A DNA stretch of 64,000 bases from Cesiribacter andamanensis AMV16 (GCF_000348925.1 NZ_AODQ01000009.1:1-64000), one strand, 5' to 3'. Positions 1-8,454 are shown, numbered from the stretch's first letter. A program made the numbers and translations. Notes: generated from the sequence alone by a model not told the origin.

Positions 1-712
1 GGCCCACCTGCAGGTTGATGCTCTTCAGAGGATTAAAGCTCACATGCCCGCGGGCCGTAAAATAATCGACCCCCTGCTCTTTGAAGCGCTTCCAGAAGGC
101 TTCGCCGGGTACTACCCCCCGCTCGGCAATTCGCTCCCGCACGTAAAGGGGGTAGCGGGCCTGGTTTTCGGCCAAAAACGCATACAGGCTTACTTTCTGT
201 TCAATGGTAGCCCGCAGCTCCAGGCCCCGGGTGTTGCGGTAAGGCTTGGGGCGGTCGCCCCCCTCGCTGCCGGCCTGCAGCCAGAGCACCGGGCTGAGGT
301 GCAGATCAAAATCAGGGGTCTGTACGCTGAAGAGATCGGGGGTAGTGCGGTAAAAATACTTCAGGAGGGGATTGCGGGCCACCTGCGCCTTCTGGCTCCA
401 CTCCCAGTTGTCGTTGGCCAGAAACTGTATGTTGAAGCGGTCGGCGGCAGAGCCCTGCTGCTGCAGGCTGTCGTACAGCGCATCGGCCAGGCGGGCAATG
501 GCCAGGCGGCCGTAGGGGCGGTGGCTGGTATGGTAGGGAGCAAAACTGCCCCTGCCAATCTCATAGCGGTCCAGCAGGTGGTAATAGTAGGGGTCCAGCG
601 GCGCCATGGCTCCCTGCGCCTGGGCATAGGCAGGAGGTGAAAGAAGCACCAGCAGGCACACCAGCAGGGCGCCTGTTCCTGTGTAGCGGCCAAAGCCTGC
701 AATCCGGTTCAT
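1..712 (-). CDS. Outer-membrane beta-barrel protein, Wzi/RemB-like (3' part beyond window)
   Basis: Reading leftward from ATG at 710-712, an open frame of 237 codons runs off the window edge. The first 30 residues form a clear signal peptide (hydrophobic LLVCLLVLLSPP, then AYAQA), so the product is exported. The mature part is rich in aromatic residues and alternating polar/hydrophobic stretches (NIQFLANDNWEWSQKA, RGLELRATIEQKVSLYAF), as in outer-membrane barrels of the capsule-assembly Wzi / gliding RemB type found across Bacteroidetes. That family call is from remembered sequence character, not a search. Divergent from the gene at 846; about 130 bp separate the starts. The C-terminus cannot be judged. 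Confidence 0.6.
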   Translation of the reverse strand, partial: MNRIAGFGRYTGTGALLVCLLVLLSPPAYAQAQGAMAPLDPYYYHLLDRYEIGRGSFAPYHTSHRPYGRLAIARLADALYDSLQQQGSAADRFNIQFLANDNWEWSQKAQVARNPLLKYFYRTTPDLFSVQTPDFDLHLSPVLWLQAGSEGGDRPKPYRNTRGLELRATIEQKVSLYAFLAENQARYPLYVRERIAERGVVPGEAFWKRFKEQGVDYFTARGHVSFNPLKSINLQVG

Positions 713-845
713 ACTTGTAGCAATTGCTTTGTTTTTGATCCCCTAAGTTGCGGAAACATTTTGCATCAGCAAAGAAAACACGCCTGACCCACACAAAATA
801 GCGATAAGGCGCAACAAAAGAGCGCCTGCCCGGGTCCTACTAGCT

Positions 846-1616
846 ATGCTGGGCGCCATTGCAGGTGATATTATCGGCTCGGTCTACGAGCACCACCCCC
901 TGAAAACAACGGACTTTCCGCTGCTGCAACAAGCCTCTGCCTTTACCGACGATACAGTCTTAACGATTGCTGTTGCCGAAAGCCTGCTAACAGGCAAAAG
1001 CTATGCCGCTGCCCTCAAGCATTGGGGGCGCCGCTACCCAACTGCCGGCTATGGCGGCAACTTTTACCAGTGGCTGATGAGCCGCTGCAGTGTGCCCTAT
1101 GGCAGCTGGGGCAATGGGGCAGCCATGCGGGTAAGCCCCATTGGCTGGGCCTTTGAGGGGCTGGAGCAGACCCTGGAAGAAGCTGCCCGCTCGGCAGCCC
1201 CTACGCATGACCATCCCGAAGGCATTCTGGGCGCCCAGGCGGTTGCCGGCGCCCTGTGGCACATCCGGATGGGAAAAAGTAAGGAAACAATTAGCAAATG
1301 GCTGGAAGAAACAATTGGCTATGCACTACCTCCATCCATAGAACGTATCCGGGAGGGCTATGCGTTTGATGTAAGCTGCCGGGGCTCGGTGCCCCCCGCC
1401 ATTCAGTGTTTTCTGGAGGCAAAGGATACGGAAGAGGCAATCCGCCTGGCCGTTTCCCTGGGGGGCGATGCCGATACGCAGGCCTCCATAGCCGGGGCGC
1501 TGGGGGAGGCAAGATGGGGGATAGATGAAAAGCTCAGGCAGCAGATCATGGGCATGCTGCCTACTCAGATGCTGGAGGTGCTGCAGCAGTTTCAGAACCG
1601 CTACCAGAGCGGCTAA
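846..1616 (+). CDS. ADP-ribosylglycohydrolase family protein
   Basis: 256 residues. The N-terminus (MLGAIAGDIIGSVYE), the FTDDT motif at residues 33-37 and the GGDADTQASIAGAL motif near residue 206 are the metal-binding signatures of the DraG/ADP-ribosylglycohydrolase fold, which uses two Mg ions to remove ADP-ribose from proteins or small molecules. The His-containing segment THDHPEG lies between them, as in the family. No signal peptide, so cytosolic. It stands alone: no ADP-ribosyltransferase partner is visible, so the substrate is unknown. Its stop codon directly abuts the stop of the convergent response regulator, with no room for a terminator between them. Confidence 0.88.
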   Translation: MLGAIAGDIIGSVYEHHPLKTTDFPLLQQASAFTDDTVLTIAVAESLLTGKSYAAALKHWGRRYPTAGYGGNFYQWLMSRCSVPYGSWGNGAAMRVSPIGWAFEGLEQTLEEAARSAAPTHDHPEGILGAQAVAGALWHIRMGKSKETISKWLEETIGYALPPSIERIREGYAFDVSCRGSVPPAIQCFLEAKDTEEAIRLAVSLGGDADTQASIAGALGEARWGIDEKLRQQIMGMLPTQMLEVLQQFQNRYQSG

Positions 1617-2060
1617 CTAGCTTTTTGAGTGTGACGACACCCCACTCTGGGAGTGATGGGCAATGAGGGCCCGGTATTTATCGACCGTAAGCGGCTTTGT
1701 AACCAGCTCTTTAATGCTGGCATAGCTGGTGGCACGCTGCACATCGCGGCTATCCAGCGTAGAAGACAGCAGAAAAATATCTACCGGTTTGTCGTTGAGG
1801 AAGCCTTCTTCCTTAAGCCGGTCCAGAAACTCAAAGCCATCTAAAATGGGCATTTTAATGTCCATAAAGATAATATCGGGCAGCTGCTCGGGGGTATCTC
1901 TGGCCAGGCTGCGCAGGCGCTCATAGGCGGCAGGGCTATCGGAATAGAAAGTTAGCGTAAGATCGGGCTCGTCTGCAAACAGCTCCTGCAGGATGAAATT
2001 GTTAATCTCATCATCATCTATAAACAGCAAACGGGTCTTATGCTTCTCTTGAAATGCCAT
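1617..2060 (-). CDS. Stand-alone response regulator receiver protein
   Basis: 147 residues that are almost entirely one CheY-like receiver domain. The acidic triad is at Asp15-17 (FIDDDE), the phospho-acceptor is Asp67 (FMDIKMP), the conserved Ser is at 99-100 and the Lys is Lys122 (VTKP). There is no output domain, so it probably acts by protein contact in a phosphorelay or as a sink for a histidine kinase. No kinase is adjacent; two PAS histidine kinases lie far downstream (38.2 and 52.4 kb), and pairing with either is only a possibility. The form IDDDEINNFIL is common in Bacteroidetes single-domain regulators. Confidence 0.88.
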   Translation of the reverse strand: MAFQEKHKTRLLFIDDDEINNFILQELFADEPDLTLTFYSDSPAAYERLRSLARDTPEQLPDIIFMDIKMPILDGFEFLDRLKEEGFLNDKPVDIFLLSSTLDSRDVQRATSYASIKELVTKPLTVDKYRALIAHHSQSGVSSHSKS

Positions 2061-2179
2061 GGGCAGGGTAAATCCTTATGTTTCTCTACTAGTAGAAATC
2101 GCTTATCTAACCTAAGTACGCAGGCAGTACCTGCAAAGTTAAGTCATGCCCTGAATTAAAATACTTTAATAGAAAGATT

Positions 2180-2215
2180 TTTGTTTTTCAGTTTAAGTTT
2201 TTCTCTTTAACTTTG
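2180..2215 (+). promoter_or_regulatory. Promoter for rpmE2, Bacteroidetes type
   Basis: A perfect TAnnTTTG box (TAACTTTG, 2208-2215) lies 42 bp upstream of the rpmE2 start. A TTTG at 2180-2183 could be the -33 element, though the 24-bp spacing is slightly long. Transcription would begin near 2222. Confidence 0.6.
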
Positions 2216-2256
2216 TGCCTCTAAAAATAGCAGAGGCCGCAAATAGAGATTTGGTT

Positions 2257-2502
2257 ATGAAAAAAGACATTCACCCAAAATACAACGAGGTAGTATTCCT
2301 GGACACTACGAGCGATTTTAAATTCAAGACTCGCTCTACCATGACCTCTAAAGAAACAATTGAGTGGGAAGACGGCAAGACCTACCCCCTGATCAAAGTG
2401 GAGGTAAGCTCTGCATCACACCCCTTCTACACTGGCAAGAAAATCTTCCTGGATACAGCCGGTCGTGTTGAGAAATTCAACAAGCGCTACGCTAAAAAAT
2501 AA
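2257..2502 (+). CDS. rpmE2: 50S ribosomal protein L31, type B
   Basis: 81 residues beginning [16 protein letters not shown], the hallmark of L31. The type-B form is identified by the absence of the CxxC zinc ligands near the N-terminus and by the internal extension (residues 20-45). The frame stays open upstream to a GTG at 2215, but that codon overlaps the promoter box, so ATG 2257 is chosen. It binds the central protuberance of the large subunit. It is a monocistronic unit with its own promoter and a strong terminator. Zinc-free L31 normally replaces the zinc form during zinc limitation; in Bacteroidetes it is often the only copy. Confidence 0.95.
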   Translation: MKKDIHPKYNEVVFLDTTSDFKFKTRSTMTSKETIEWEDGKTYPLIKVEVSSASHPFYTGKKIFLDTAGRVEKFNKRYAKK

Positions 2503-2524
2503 GCGGCCCCCGGGCCAGCACATG

Positions 2525-2561
2525 GCGCCTCCTGCTCTTTTGCGGGAGGCGCTATTTTTTT
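2525..2561 (+). terminator. Rho-independent terminator after rpmE2
   Basis: An 11-bp stem (GCGCCTCCTGC at 2525-2535 with GCGGGAGGCGC at 2542-2552, one G-T pair), a 6-nt loop and a T tract at 2555-2561. Confidence 0.88.
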
Positions 2562-2627
2562 GTGCCTCCCTGGCAGCCGGCCGCAGAAATCCCCCCGGGC
2601 AGCCCGTGCATTCCGCTGCTTTTTTCC

Positions 2628-2635
2628 TACTTTTG
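2628..2635 (+). promoter_or_regulatory. -7 box of the GlmU-like gene
   Basis: TACTTTTG matches TAnnTTTG and ends only 5 nt before the ATG at 2641, so the transcript should start at or within a base or two of the start codon (leaderless mRNA). Confidence 0.5.
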
Positions 2636-2640
2636 CCCGC

Positions 2641-3855
2641 ATGAATCTTGTTCTCTTCGACGATCCCACCCTGCGGCAACAGCTTCTGCCCCTTAGCTTT
2701 ACCCGGCCTCTGGCAGCCCTGCGCTGCGGCATTCTTACGCTGGCCGAAAAGTGGCAGCTACTGCTTCCGCAGGCAGGCATCAGCTACCTTACGCAGGAGT
2801 ACCTGCAGCAAAAATATCCGCTCCACGCCACCGCCGATACCGTTTATTTGAATGGGGCCTGCTGCCCCAGTCCCGAGCTGCTGGCCGCCCTGCAGCAGCT
2901 GCAGCCCGGACAGGCCCTGCAGCAGGGCTCCATCCTGCTGGCCTACCGGGCGGGAACAGATGCCGCAAGTGAGTACCAAAACGCTTCCTTTTCCCCGCAG
3001 TCTACCCTGCCCTGGGAGGGGCCGCTTAGCCTTATCCAGCATCCCTGGGACCTGTTTCGCCTAAATGGGGAGCAGCTCCGGCAGGACTTTGCCCTGCTGA
3101 CCCGGGGCCGCCGCTCTGCCGGCATTAACGATGTGCATACGCGTTGCTATGGCGAAGAGCAGATATTTGTGGAAGAAGGGGTAAAGATACGGGCGGCCAT
3201 TCTCAATGCCGAAGACGGTCCCATTTACCTGGGCAAGGGCGCACAGGTGCACGAAGGCGCCATCATCAAGGGCCCCTTTGCCCTTTGCGAGGGCGCACAT
3301 GTAAATGTAGGCGGCAAAATGCGCAGTGATACTACCATTGGCCCCTACTGCAAAGCCGGCGGTGAAATAAGCAACTCCATCCTGATGGCGCACAGCAACA
3401 AAGGCCACGAGGGCTTTTTGGGCAATAGTGTGCTGGGCGAATGGTGCAACCTGGGCGCCGATACCAACACCTCCAACCTCAAGAACAACTATGCCAATGT
3501 AAAGGTCTGGAGCCATGCCCGGGAGCGCTTTGTGGATACAGGCCTGCAGTTTTGCGGCCTGATCATGGGCGATCACAGCAAGGCGGGCATCAACACCATG
3601 TTCAATACCGGCACCATGGTGGGGGTCAGCGCCAATATTTTTGGTGATGGCTTTCCGCGCACCCTTATTCCCAGCTTTGCCTGGGGGGGCGCCGCCGGCT
3701 TTAGCACCTACAAGTTTGAAACCGCCATGGAGACCGCCGAGCGCGTGCTGGAGCGCCGCAAGCTGCCCCTGAGTGCCCAGGACCGCGCCATTCTGCAGCA
3801 TGTTTTTGAGCTGTCGGCTCCGCTGCGGGTGTGGGAGAAAAAACCAAGTGACTAA
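2641..3855 (+). CDS. GlmU-like sugar nucleotidyltransferase with left-handed beta-helix
   Basis: 404 residues from ATG 2641; the frame is open further upstream through the rpmE2 terminator, which rules out the longer form. The N-terminus (MNLVLFDDPTLRQQLLPLSFTRPLAALRCGI) is the Bacteroidetes GlmU-family nucleotidyltransferase domain, and the C-terminal half contains hexapeptide repeats of a left-handed beta-helix (GAQVHEGAIIKGPFALCEGAHV, GGEISNSILM) with a conserved NLGADTNTSNLKNNY segment. It probably transfers a nucleotide to a sugar-1-phosphate or acetylates an amino sugar; the classical GlmU GxGTRM loop is absent, so the exact reaction is open. It would work in the same pathway as the glmM product at 25.7 kb. 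Confidence 0.8.
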   Translation: MNLVLFDDPTLRQQLLPLSFTRPLAALRCGILTLAEKWQLLLPQAGISYLTQEYLQQKYPLHATADTVYLNGACCPSPELLAALQQLQPGQALQQGSILLAYRAGTDAASEYQNASFSPQSTLPWEGPLSLIQHPWDLFRLNGEQLRQDFALLTRGRRSAGINDVHTRCYGEEQIFVEEGVKIRAAILNAEDGPIYLGKGAQVHEGAIIKGPFALCEGAHVNVGGKMRSDTTIGPYCKAGGEISNSILMAHSNKGHEGFLGNSVLGEWCNLGADTNTSNLKNNYANVKVWSHARERFVDTGLQFCGLIMGDHSKAGINTMFNTGTMVGVSANIFGDGFPRTLIPSFAWGGAAGFSTYKFETAMETAERVLERRKLPLSAQDRAILQHVFELSAPLRVWEKKPSD

Positions 3856-3986
3856 TCCCTACACACAGCCGCAGCCGCTACTGAAAGTGGGAGAATGCCA
3901 TACAGCCCTTAGCCACAGGTCCCATCCCCTCCTTCTTTACCGTTGCAGGCCTTAATTTCCTGCCTCTACCAATAGACCCAACCCCC

Positions 3987-5216
3987 ATGCGCTTTGCTGA
4001 CATCACCGGACTAGAGGAAACCAAACACCAGCTGGTACAGGCGGTTCAGGACAACCACCTGGCCCATGCCCTGCTGTTTGTAGGGCCTCAGGGCTCGGCC
4101 AACCTGGCCATGGGCCTGGCCTTTGCCACTTACCTGCAGTGCACCACCCGCCTGGCTTCCATGCAGCCCCAAGAGGCAGAAGCTCCCGGCCTGTGGGGCG
4201 ATGCGCCTGCCTCGCCTGCAGACGGGCCGGCAGGCGGGCCTGCTCCAACAACCCCTTTAGAGGATGCCTGCGGCCAGTGTTCTTCCTGCCAGCGCATGGC
4301 CAAATTTCAGCATCCGGATGTGCACTGGGTATATCCGGTAAGCTCCACCAGCACCATCAAGGGCGAGGCCCATGTGGTAAGCAAAAGCTTTATTGCCGAC
4401 TGGCGGCAGTTTCTGGCCCAGAACCCCTACGGCTCGCTGGGCGACTGGCGCCAGCAGTATGGAGGTGAAGACAAACAGGTAAACATCAGCAAGGAAGAAA
4501 GCCGCAACATCATCAGCACCCTGGCGCTCAAGAGCTTTGAGGGGCCCTACAAGATCATGCTCATCTGGCTGCCCGAGCACATGCACCCGGCAGCGGCCAA
4601 TGGCATCCTGAAGATCCTGGAAGAACCCCCTGCCAAAACCCTCTTTATCCTGATCACCAACGATACCGAGCGCTTGCTGGCCACTATCCTGTCCCGTACT
4701 CAGCTGGTGAAGATCCGGGGCTTTAGCGATGGGGAGATCAGCCAGATGCTAACCGAACAGCACCAGCTGGCCCCTGAGCGGGCTGCCGCCATCGCACGCC
4801 TGGCAGGCGGCAACCTGCAGGAAGCCCTGCGCCTGGCCGCCGACAGCACCGATGAGAGCTTTGCGCTGTTCCGGGACTGGATGCGGCTCTGCTACGAGCA
4901 CCAGTACAGCAAGCTCATCTCCTTTTCGGACGATATGGGCAAGGCCGGCCGCGATGCCCAGCGCAACCTGCTGCTCACCGGCCTTAACCTTTTGCGGGAA
5001 ACCCTGGTTTATCCCTATGCCGAGGGCAAGCTGCTGCGCACCCAGTCCGACGAGCTGGCCTTTGCCGAGCGCTTCACCAAAGTAGCACCGCCTGAAAAGG
5101 TGTACCAGATGAGCGAACTACTAAACCAAACTTTATATTATCTTGAGCGGAATGCCAATGCTAAACTAGCCCTGCTGGACCTCTCGCTAAAACTGGCAGG
5201 GGTGCTGCGGGCCTAG
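3987..5216 (+). CDS. holB: DNA polymerase III delta' subunit
   Basis: 409 residues. Resembles clamp-loader delta': the P-loop is degenerate (GPQGSANL at residues 33-40, lacking the Lys), as expected for the non-ATPase wrench subunit. Zinc-module cysteines are Cys52, Cys95, Cys98 and Cys101, followed by HPDVHW, a delta' signature. In the usual protein the first two cysteines are about ten residues apart; here a Pro/Ala-rich insertion of roughly 30 residues separates them. The C-terminus (YYLERNANAKLALLDLSLKL) matches the collar domain end. Followed 31 bp later by the protease/RimK pair, so possibly co-transcribed. Confidence 0.88.
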   Translation: MRFADITGLEETKHQLVQAVQDNHLAHALLFVGPQGSANLAMGLAFATYLQCTTRLASMQPQEAEAPGLWGDAPASPADGPAGGPAPTTPLEDACGQCSSCQRMAKFQHPDVHWVYPVSSTSTIKGEAHVVSKSFIADWRQFLAQNPYGSLGDWRQQYGGEDKQVNISKEESRNIISTLALKSFEGPYKIMLIWLPEHMHPAAANGILKILEEPPAKTLFILITNDTERLLATILSRTQLVKIRGFSDGEISQMLTEQHQLAPERAAAIARLAGGNLQEALRLAADSTDESFALFRDWMRLCYEHQYSKLISFSDDMGKAGRDAQRNLLLTGLNLLRETLVYPYAEGKLLRTQSDELAFAERFTKVAPPEKVYQMSELLNQTLYYLERNANAKLALLDLSLKLAGVLRA

Positions 5217-5247
5217 GCTGCCAGCCCTAAAAAGCCCCCTCAACTGC

Positions 5248-5787
5248 ATGAAGAAAAAAGCTTCTAAACCGCTGCTAACACTTGGCCGGACCGATATAGT
5301 AGATTTGCCGGATCTGGGCCTTCACAATGTAGATGTTAAAATAGATACAGGGGCCTACACCTCTTCTATTCATTGTTCCCGTATAAAAGTAGTACAAGAA
5401 GCCGACGGCAGCCAGGCCATTACCTTTACCATACCTGGCTCCAAACTGCACGAAAAGGGAGTCCACCATTTTAAAGTAAAAGAGTTTGAGCAGCGCAGCA
5501 TTCGCAGTTCCAACGGGCACCTGCAAAAACGCTTTATCATTCACAGCCACATTGTACTTTTTGGCAAACGCATACAAACCGAATTTTCCCTGGCCGACCG
5601 TAGCCGCATGAAATACCCCATTCTGCTGGGCAGGCAGCTCCTCAACAAGCGCTTTCTGGTAGATGTGAGCAAAACCAACCTATCCTACAAAGAAAAAAAT
5701 AGATATGAACATAGCTGTTCTCTCCCGCAATTCCAACCTGTACTCTACCAGGCGCCTGGTAGAAGCCGCCCGGCAGCGCGGGCATGA
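5248..5787 (+). CDS. Retropepsin-like protease of the RimB/RloA2 type (ATP-dependent zinc protease family)
   Basis: The aspartic-protease signature DTGAYTS at residues 33-39 and the late [16 protein letters not shown] segment define the RimB-like family that is coded beside RimK in many bacteria, where it trims or modifies the glutamate tails made by RimK. The frame overlaps rimK by 83 bp, and its last 27 residues are rimK sequence read in another frame. One extra A in the seven-A run at 5693-5699 would give a stop five bases before the rimK ATG, which fits the family's usual end, so the true protein probably ends near 5702. No signal peptide. Confidence 0.8.
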   Translation: MKKKASKPLLTLGRTDIVDLPDLGLHNVDVKIDTGAYTSSIHCSRIKVVQEADGSQAITFTIPGSKLHEKGVHHFKVKEFEQRSIRSSNGHLQKRFIIHSHIVLFGKRIQTEFSLADRSRMKYPILLGRQLLNKRFLVDVSKTNLSYKEKNRYEHSCSLPQFQPVLYQAPGRSRPAARA

Positions 5788-6619
5788 GTGCCGGGTACTG
5801 GATCATTTGCGGTGCGATATCATCATCGAGCAAAACAATCCGGCCATCCACTACAAGGGCGATTTGGTACGGGGGGTAGATGCGATCATTCCCCGTATTG
5901 GCGCCTCGGTCACCTTTTACGGCTCGGCGGTGGTGCGCCAGTTTGAGATGATGAACGTGTTTACCACCACCAAATCACAGGCCATAGTGCGCTCCAGAGA
6001 TAAGCTGCGCAGCATGCAAATTCTGGCCCGCTCGGGCGTGGGCCTGCCCAAAACCGCCTTTACCAACTACAGCCGGGAAGATAAGTACCTGATTGAGGCC
6101 GTAGGCGGCACCCCCTGTGTGATCAAATTGCTGGAAGGCACCCAGGGCCTGGGCGTGGTGCTGGCCGAAACCCGCAAGGCAGCCCAGTCGGTGATTGAGG
6201 CCTTTCACAACCTGAAGGCCCGCGTAATTGTGCAGGAATTCATTAAAGAAGCCAAGGCCGCCGATATACGGGCCTTTGTGATTGGCAACGAAGTGGTAGG
6301 GGCCATGCGCCGGCAGGGCAAGGAGGGCGAGTTCCGCTCCAACCTGCACCGGGGCGGCAGCGCCACCGTATACAAGCTCAACCGGGCCGAAAAAGCCGCT
6401 GCCCTTACGGCCGCCAAAGCCATGGGCCTTACCATTGCGGGGGTAGACATGCTGCAGTCTAACCGCGGCCCGCTGATCCTGGAGGTAAACTCCTCGCCCG
6501 GCCTGGAGGGCATCGAGCAGGCCACCGGCATCGATATAGCTTCCAAAGTGATCCGGTACATTGAGCAGGAGTTGAGTGCCCAGCAGCCCAAACGCAAAAA
6601 GCCGCATACCGATGCCTGA
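5705..6619 (+). CDS. rimK: RimK-family alpha-L-glutamate ligase (ATP-grasp)
   Basis: 304 residues. Begins [27 protein letters not shown] and has the ATP-grasp landmarks: the ATP-binding [11 protein letters not shown] loop, the VQEFIKEA strand, FRSNLHRGG and the metal-binding [13 protein letters not shown] near the end. RimK adds glutamates to the C-terminus of ribosomal protein S6. It follows the RimB-like protease immediately, a conserved pairing that suggests reversible modification of the ribosome. The extra Lys-rich tail after residue 295 is not part of the core fold. Confidence 0.93.
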   Translation: MNIAVLSRNSNLYSTRRLVEAARQRGHECRVLDHLRCDIIIEQNNPAIHYKGDLVRGVDAIIPRIGASVTFYGSAVVRQFEMMNVFTTTKSQAIVRSRDKLRSMQILARSGVGLPKTAFTNYSREDKYLIEAVGGTPCVIKLLEGTQGLGVVLAETRKAAQSVIEAFHNLKARVIVQEFIKEAKAADIRAFVIGNEVVGAMRRQGKEGEFRSNLHRGGSATVYKLNRAEKAAALTAAKAMGLTIAGVDMLQSNRGPLILEVNSSPGLEGIEQATGIDIASKVIRYIEQELSAQQPKRKKPHTDA

Positions 6620-6667
6620 TGGGCAGGGATGTAACAGAAGTAGGTTAAGTAATCAGACGAGTAAAAA

Positions 6668-7603
6668 ATGAACATACGCATAGGAACCCGTGGCAGCATG
6701 CTGGCCCTCTGGCAGGCCCATTATGTGGCCGACCTGCTGAAGGCCGGAGGGCTAGAAACAGAGTTGGTCACCATAGAGACCCGCGGCGACAAGATCCTGG
6801 ATGTTTCCATTGCCAAGATCGGCAGCAAGGGCGTCTTTACCGAAGAGATTGAGGAGCAGCTGGCCCAGGGCACCATTGACATTGCCGTTCACAGTGCCAA
6901 AGACATGCAGTCGGAGCTGCCCGAGGGCTTCTCGCTCATAGCTTTTACCGAGCGGGAAAAGGTAAATGATGTGATCATCAGCCACCGCAGCGACCTGGAG
7001 CTGGACAATCCGGACAAGCCCCTGGTGCTGGGCACCTCCTCTACCCGCCGGGTAGCCACGCTCAAAAAATACTACCCCCATGCCCGGCCGGTATCGGTAC
7101 GGGGCAATCTGCAGACCCGCATCCGCAAGATGGAAGAAGGGGCCTGCGATGCCCTGCTGCTGGCCTATGCCGGCGTGCACCGTATGGGGTACGGCAGCCT
7201 GATTCTGCGCCACCTGCCGGTAGATGAGTTTATCCCCCCTGTAGGGCAGGGCAGCGTGGCCATAGAAGTGCATGCACAGCTGGATGCCCAAAAGCGGGAG
7301 CGCATTCGCCAGTTGGTAAACCACCCCCTTACCGAAACCCGTCTGCTGGCCGAGCGTGCCTACCTGCGCCGCCTGCAGGGAGGCTGTAGTGTGCCTGTTT
7401 ATGCCCTGGCCCAGCTGGGCGAGGGAGATACGGTAAGCATCCGCGGCGGTGTGATCAGCCTGGATGGGCAGGAGCGCATTGACCTTAGCCTTAGCGGCCC
7501 CACTGCCGAAGCCGAGCGCCTGGGCACTGCCCTGGCCGAACAGGTGCTGGCTGCCGGCGGCGAGCGCATCCTCAAGCAGATCCGGGGGCAAATGGCGCAT
7601 TGA
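6668..7603 (+). CDS. hemC: Hydroxymethylbilane synthase (porphobilinogen deaminase)
   Basis: 311 residues, normal length. Landmarks are IRIGTRGSMLALWQA, the VHSAKDMQ loop, TSSTRRVATLKKYYP, RGNLQTR and RLQGGCSVP, in which Cys240 carries the dipyrromethane cofactor. The enzyme joins four porphobilinogens into the linear tetrapyrrole of the heme pathway. Starts 48 bp after rimK and may belong to the same transcript. The ferrochelatase gene lies separately at 30.6 kb. No hemD-like gene follows; instead the REP nest begins within 45 bp of the stop. Confidence 0.96.
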   Translation: MNIRIGTRGSMLALWQAHYVADLLKAGGLETELVTIETRGDKILDVSIAKIGSKGVFTEEIEEQLAQGTIDIAVHSAKDMQSELPEGFSLIAFTEREKVNDVIISHRSDLELDNPDKPLVLGTSSTRRVATLKKYYPHARPVSVRGNLQTRIRKMEEGACDALLLAYAGVHRMGYGSLILRHLPVDEFIPPVGQGSVAIEVHAQLDAQKRERIRQLVNHPLTETRLLAERAYLRRLQGGCSVPVYALAQLGEGDTVSIRGGVISLDGQERIDLSLSGPTAEAERLGTALAEQVLAAGGERILKQIRGQMAH

Positions 7604-7645
7604 TCTGCTCTAAATTACCACTCTTAAGTCTTCAGGCAACCTCAG

Positions 7646-7731
7646 TTGCAGGTTCCCCGAACCTGCAACGCTTTAATTTCTGTCGCAGGTTTTCCAAACC
7701 TGTGACTATAATTCCCAGGTTCTCTGAACCT
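7646..7731. repeat. Left REP-like palindromes (three)
   Basis: Palindrome A, 7646-7668: TTGCAGGTTC and GAACCTGCAA around CCC, a perfect 10-bp stem. Palindrome B, 7683-7705: TCGCAGGTTT and AAACCTGTGA around TCC. Palindrome C, 7717-7731: AGGTTC and GAACCT around TCT. All share an AGGTT/AACCT core. A small TTAACC/GGTTAA dyad (7738-7751) lies just before the transposase start and could shape its translation. Confidence 0.85.
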
Positions 7732-7757
7732 AATCAGTTAACCCCGGTTAATCGTTC

Positions 7758-8309
7758 ATGAGCACAAACTACCGCAGCGGCGATGAAGCATACCCCCATT
7801 TTCTTACCCTTACGCTGGTAGAATGGGTGGATCTGTTCAGCCGGAAACGGTATAAAGACATTCTGCTGGAAAGCCTTCGCTTTTATACACAACACCAACG
7901 CTTTCGGCTGCATGCCTGGGTGATCATGACCAACCATGTGCACCTGATTGCCAGTGCTGTCCCGGGACAAAAGCTGGTTGAAGCCATCCGGACGCTCAAG
8001 CGTTTTACCGCCAAAGCCATGTATGAAAGCCTGCAGGAAGATCAGCAGGAATCCAGAAAAAACTGGATGAACTGGATCTTTAGGGCACAGGGCAAAAGAA
8101 GCAGCAGCAATGAACACTACAAAGTATGGATTCATGAAAACCACCCCATTGAGCTATCAACCCCTGTACTGCTTAAGCAACGCTTAGACTATCTTCATCA
8201 AAATCCGGTGAGGGCTGGGATCTGCTATCGGGCAGAAGATTATATTTACTCCAGCGCGGGGGCCTATGCCGGTGAACAGACACAACTGCCGCTGGTTTTA
8301 TTGGAGTAA
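7758..8309 (+). CDS. REP-associated tyrosine transposase (RAYT), Y1/HUH family
   Basis: 183 residues. The HUH metal-binding motif is MTNHVHLI, with His60 and His62; the late YLHQNPVRAGICY...YIYSSA segment is the conserved RAYT C-terminal signature. RAYTs are single-copy, vertically kept relatives of IS200/IS605 transposases that process REP palindromes as single strands. The gene is intact and the flanking palindromes match the family's expected substrates. I could not assign the catalytic Tyr with confidence. Confidence 0.9.
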   Translation: MSTNYRSGDEAYPHFLTLTLVEWVDLFSRKRYKDILLESLRFYTQHQRFRLHAWVIMTNHVHLIASAVPGQKLVEAIRTLKRFTAKAMYESLQEDQQESRKNWMNWIFRAQGKRSSSNEHYKVWIHENHPIELSTPVLLKQRLDYLHQNPVRAGICYRAEDYIYSSAGAYAGEQTQLPLVLLE

Positions 8310-8312
8310 AGC

Positions 8313-8454
8313 AGGTTCAGAGAACCTTATTCATTTGTATCACAGGTTTGGAAAACCTGCGATAGCACGGCCTATAGCGTAGGTTCCCTGGGCCGCCCCA
8401 AAGCCCCCGAACATTAAAACTGAAACTGTCGCAGGTTTTCCAAACCTGTGACAG
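8313..8454. repeat. Right REP-like palindromes (three)
   Basis: Palindrome C', 8313-8327: AGGTTC and GAACCT around AGA, reverse complement of C. Palindrome B', 8340-8362: reverse complement of B. Palindrome B'', 8429-8451: an exact direct copy of B, with the stem extended by CTG/CAG to span 8426-8454. Degenerate half copies (AGGTTCCC near 8381; GGCTCTCCGAACCC near 8465) show older, decayed units. Confidence 0.85.

Larger units (their letters stand above)
7646..8454 (+). mobile_element. RAYT/REP element (transposase gene inside REP-like palindromes)
   Basis: The unit is a Y1-type REP-associated transposase gene with three palindromes on its left (7646-7731) and three on its right (8313-8454). 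The palindromes closest to the gene, 7717-7731 and 8313-8327, are reverse complements of each other, and the next pair, 7683-7705 and 8340-8362, are also exact reverse complements. The whole module therefore has outward mirror symmetry. It sits between hemC and the phytol-kinase-like gene. Confidence 0.8.

Noticed and set aside
2215-2256. A longer L31 start at GTG 2215.
   Set aside because: It overlaps the promoter box and the extra residues do not occur in the L31 family.
3130-3800. A 246-codon open frame antisense to the GlmU-like gene.
   Set aside because: Shadow frame; the sense strand has hexapeptide repeats.
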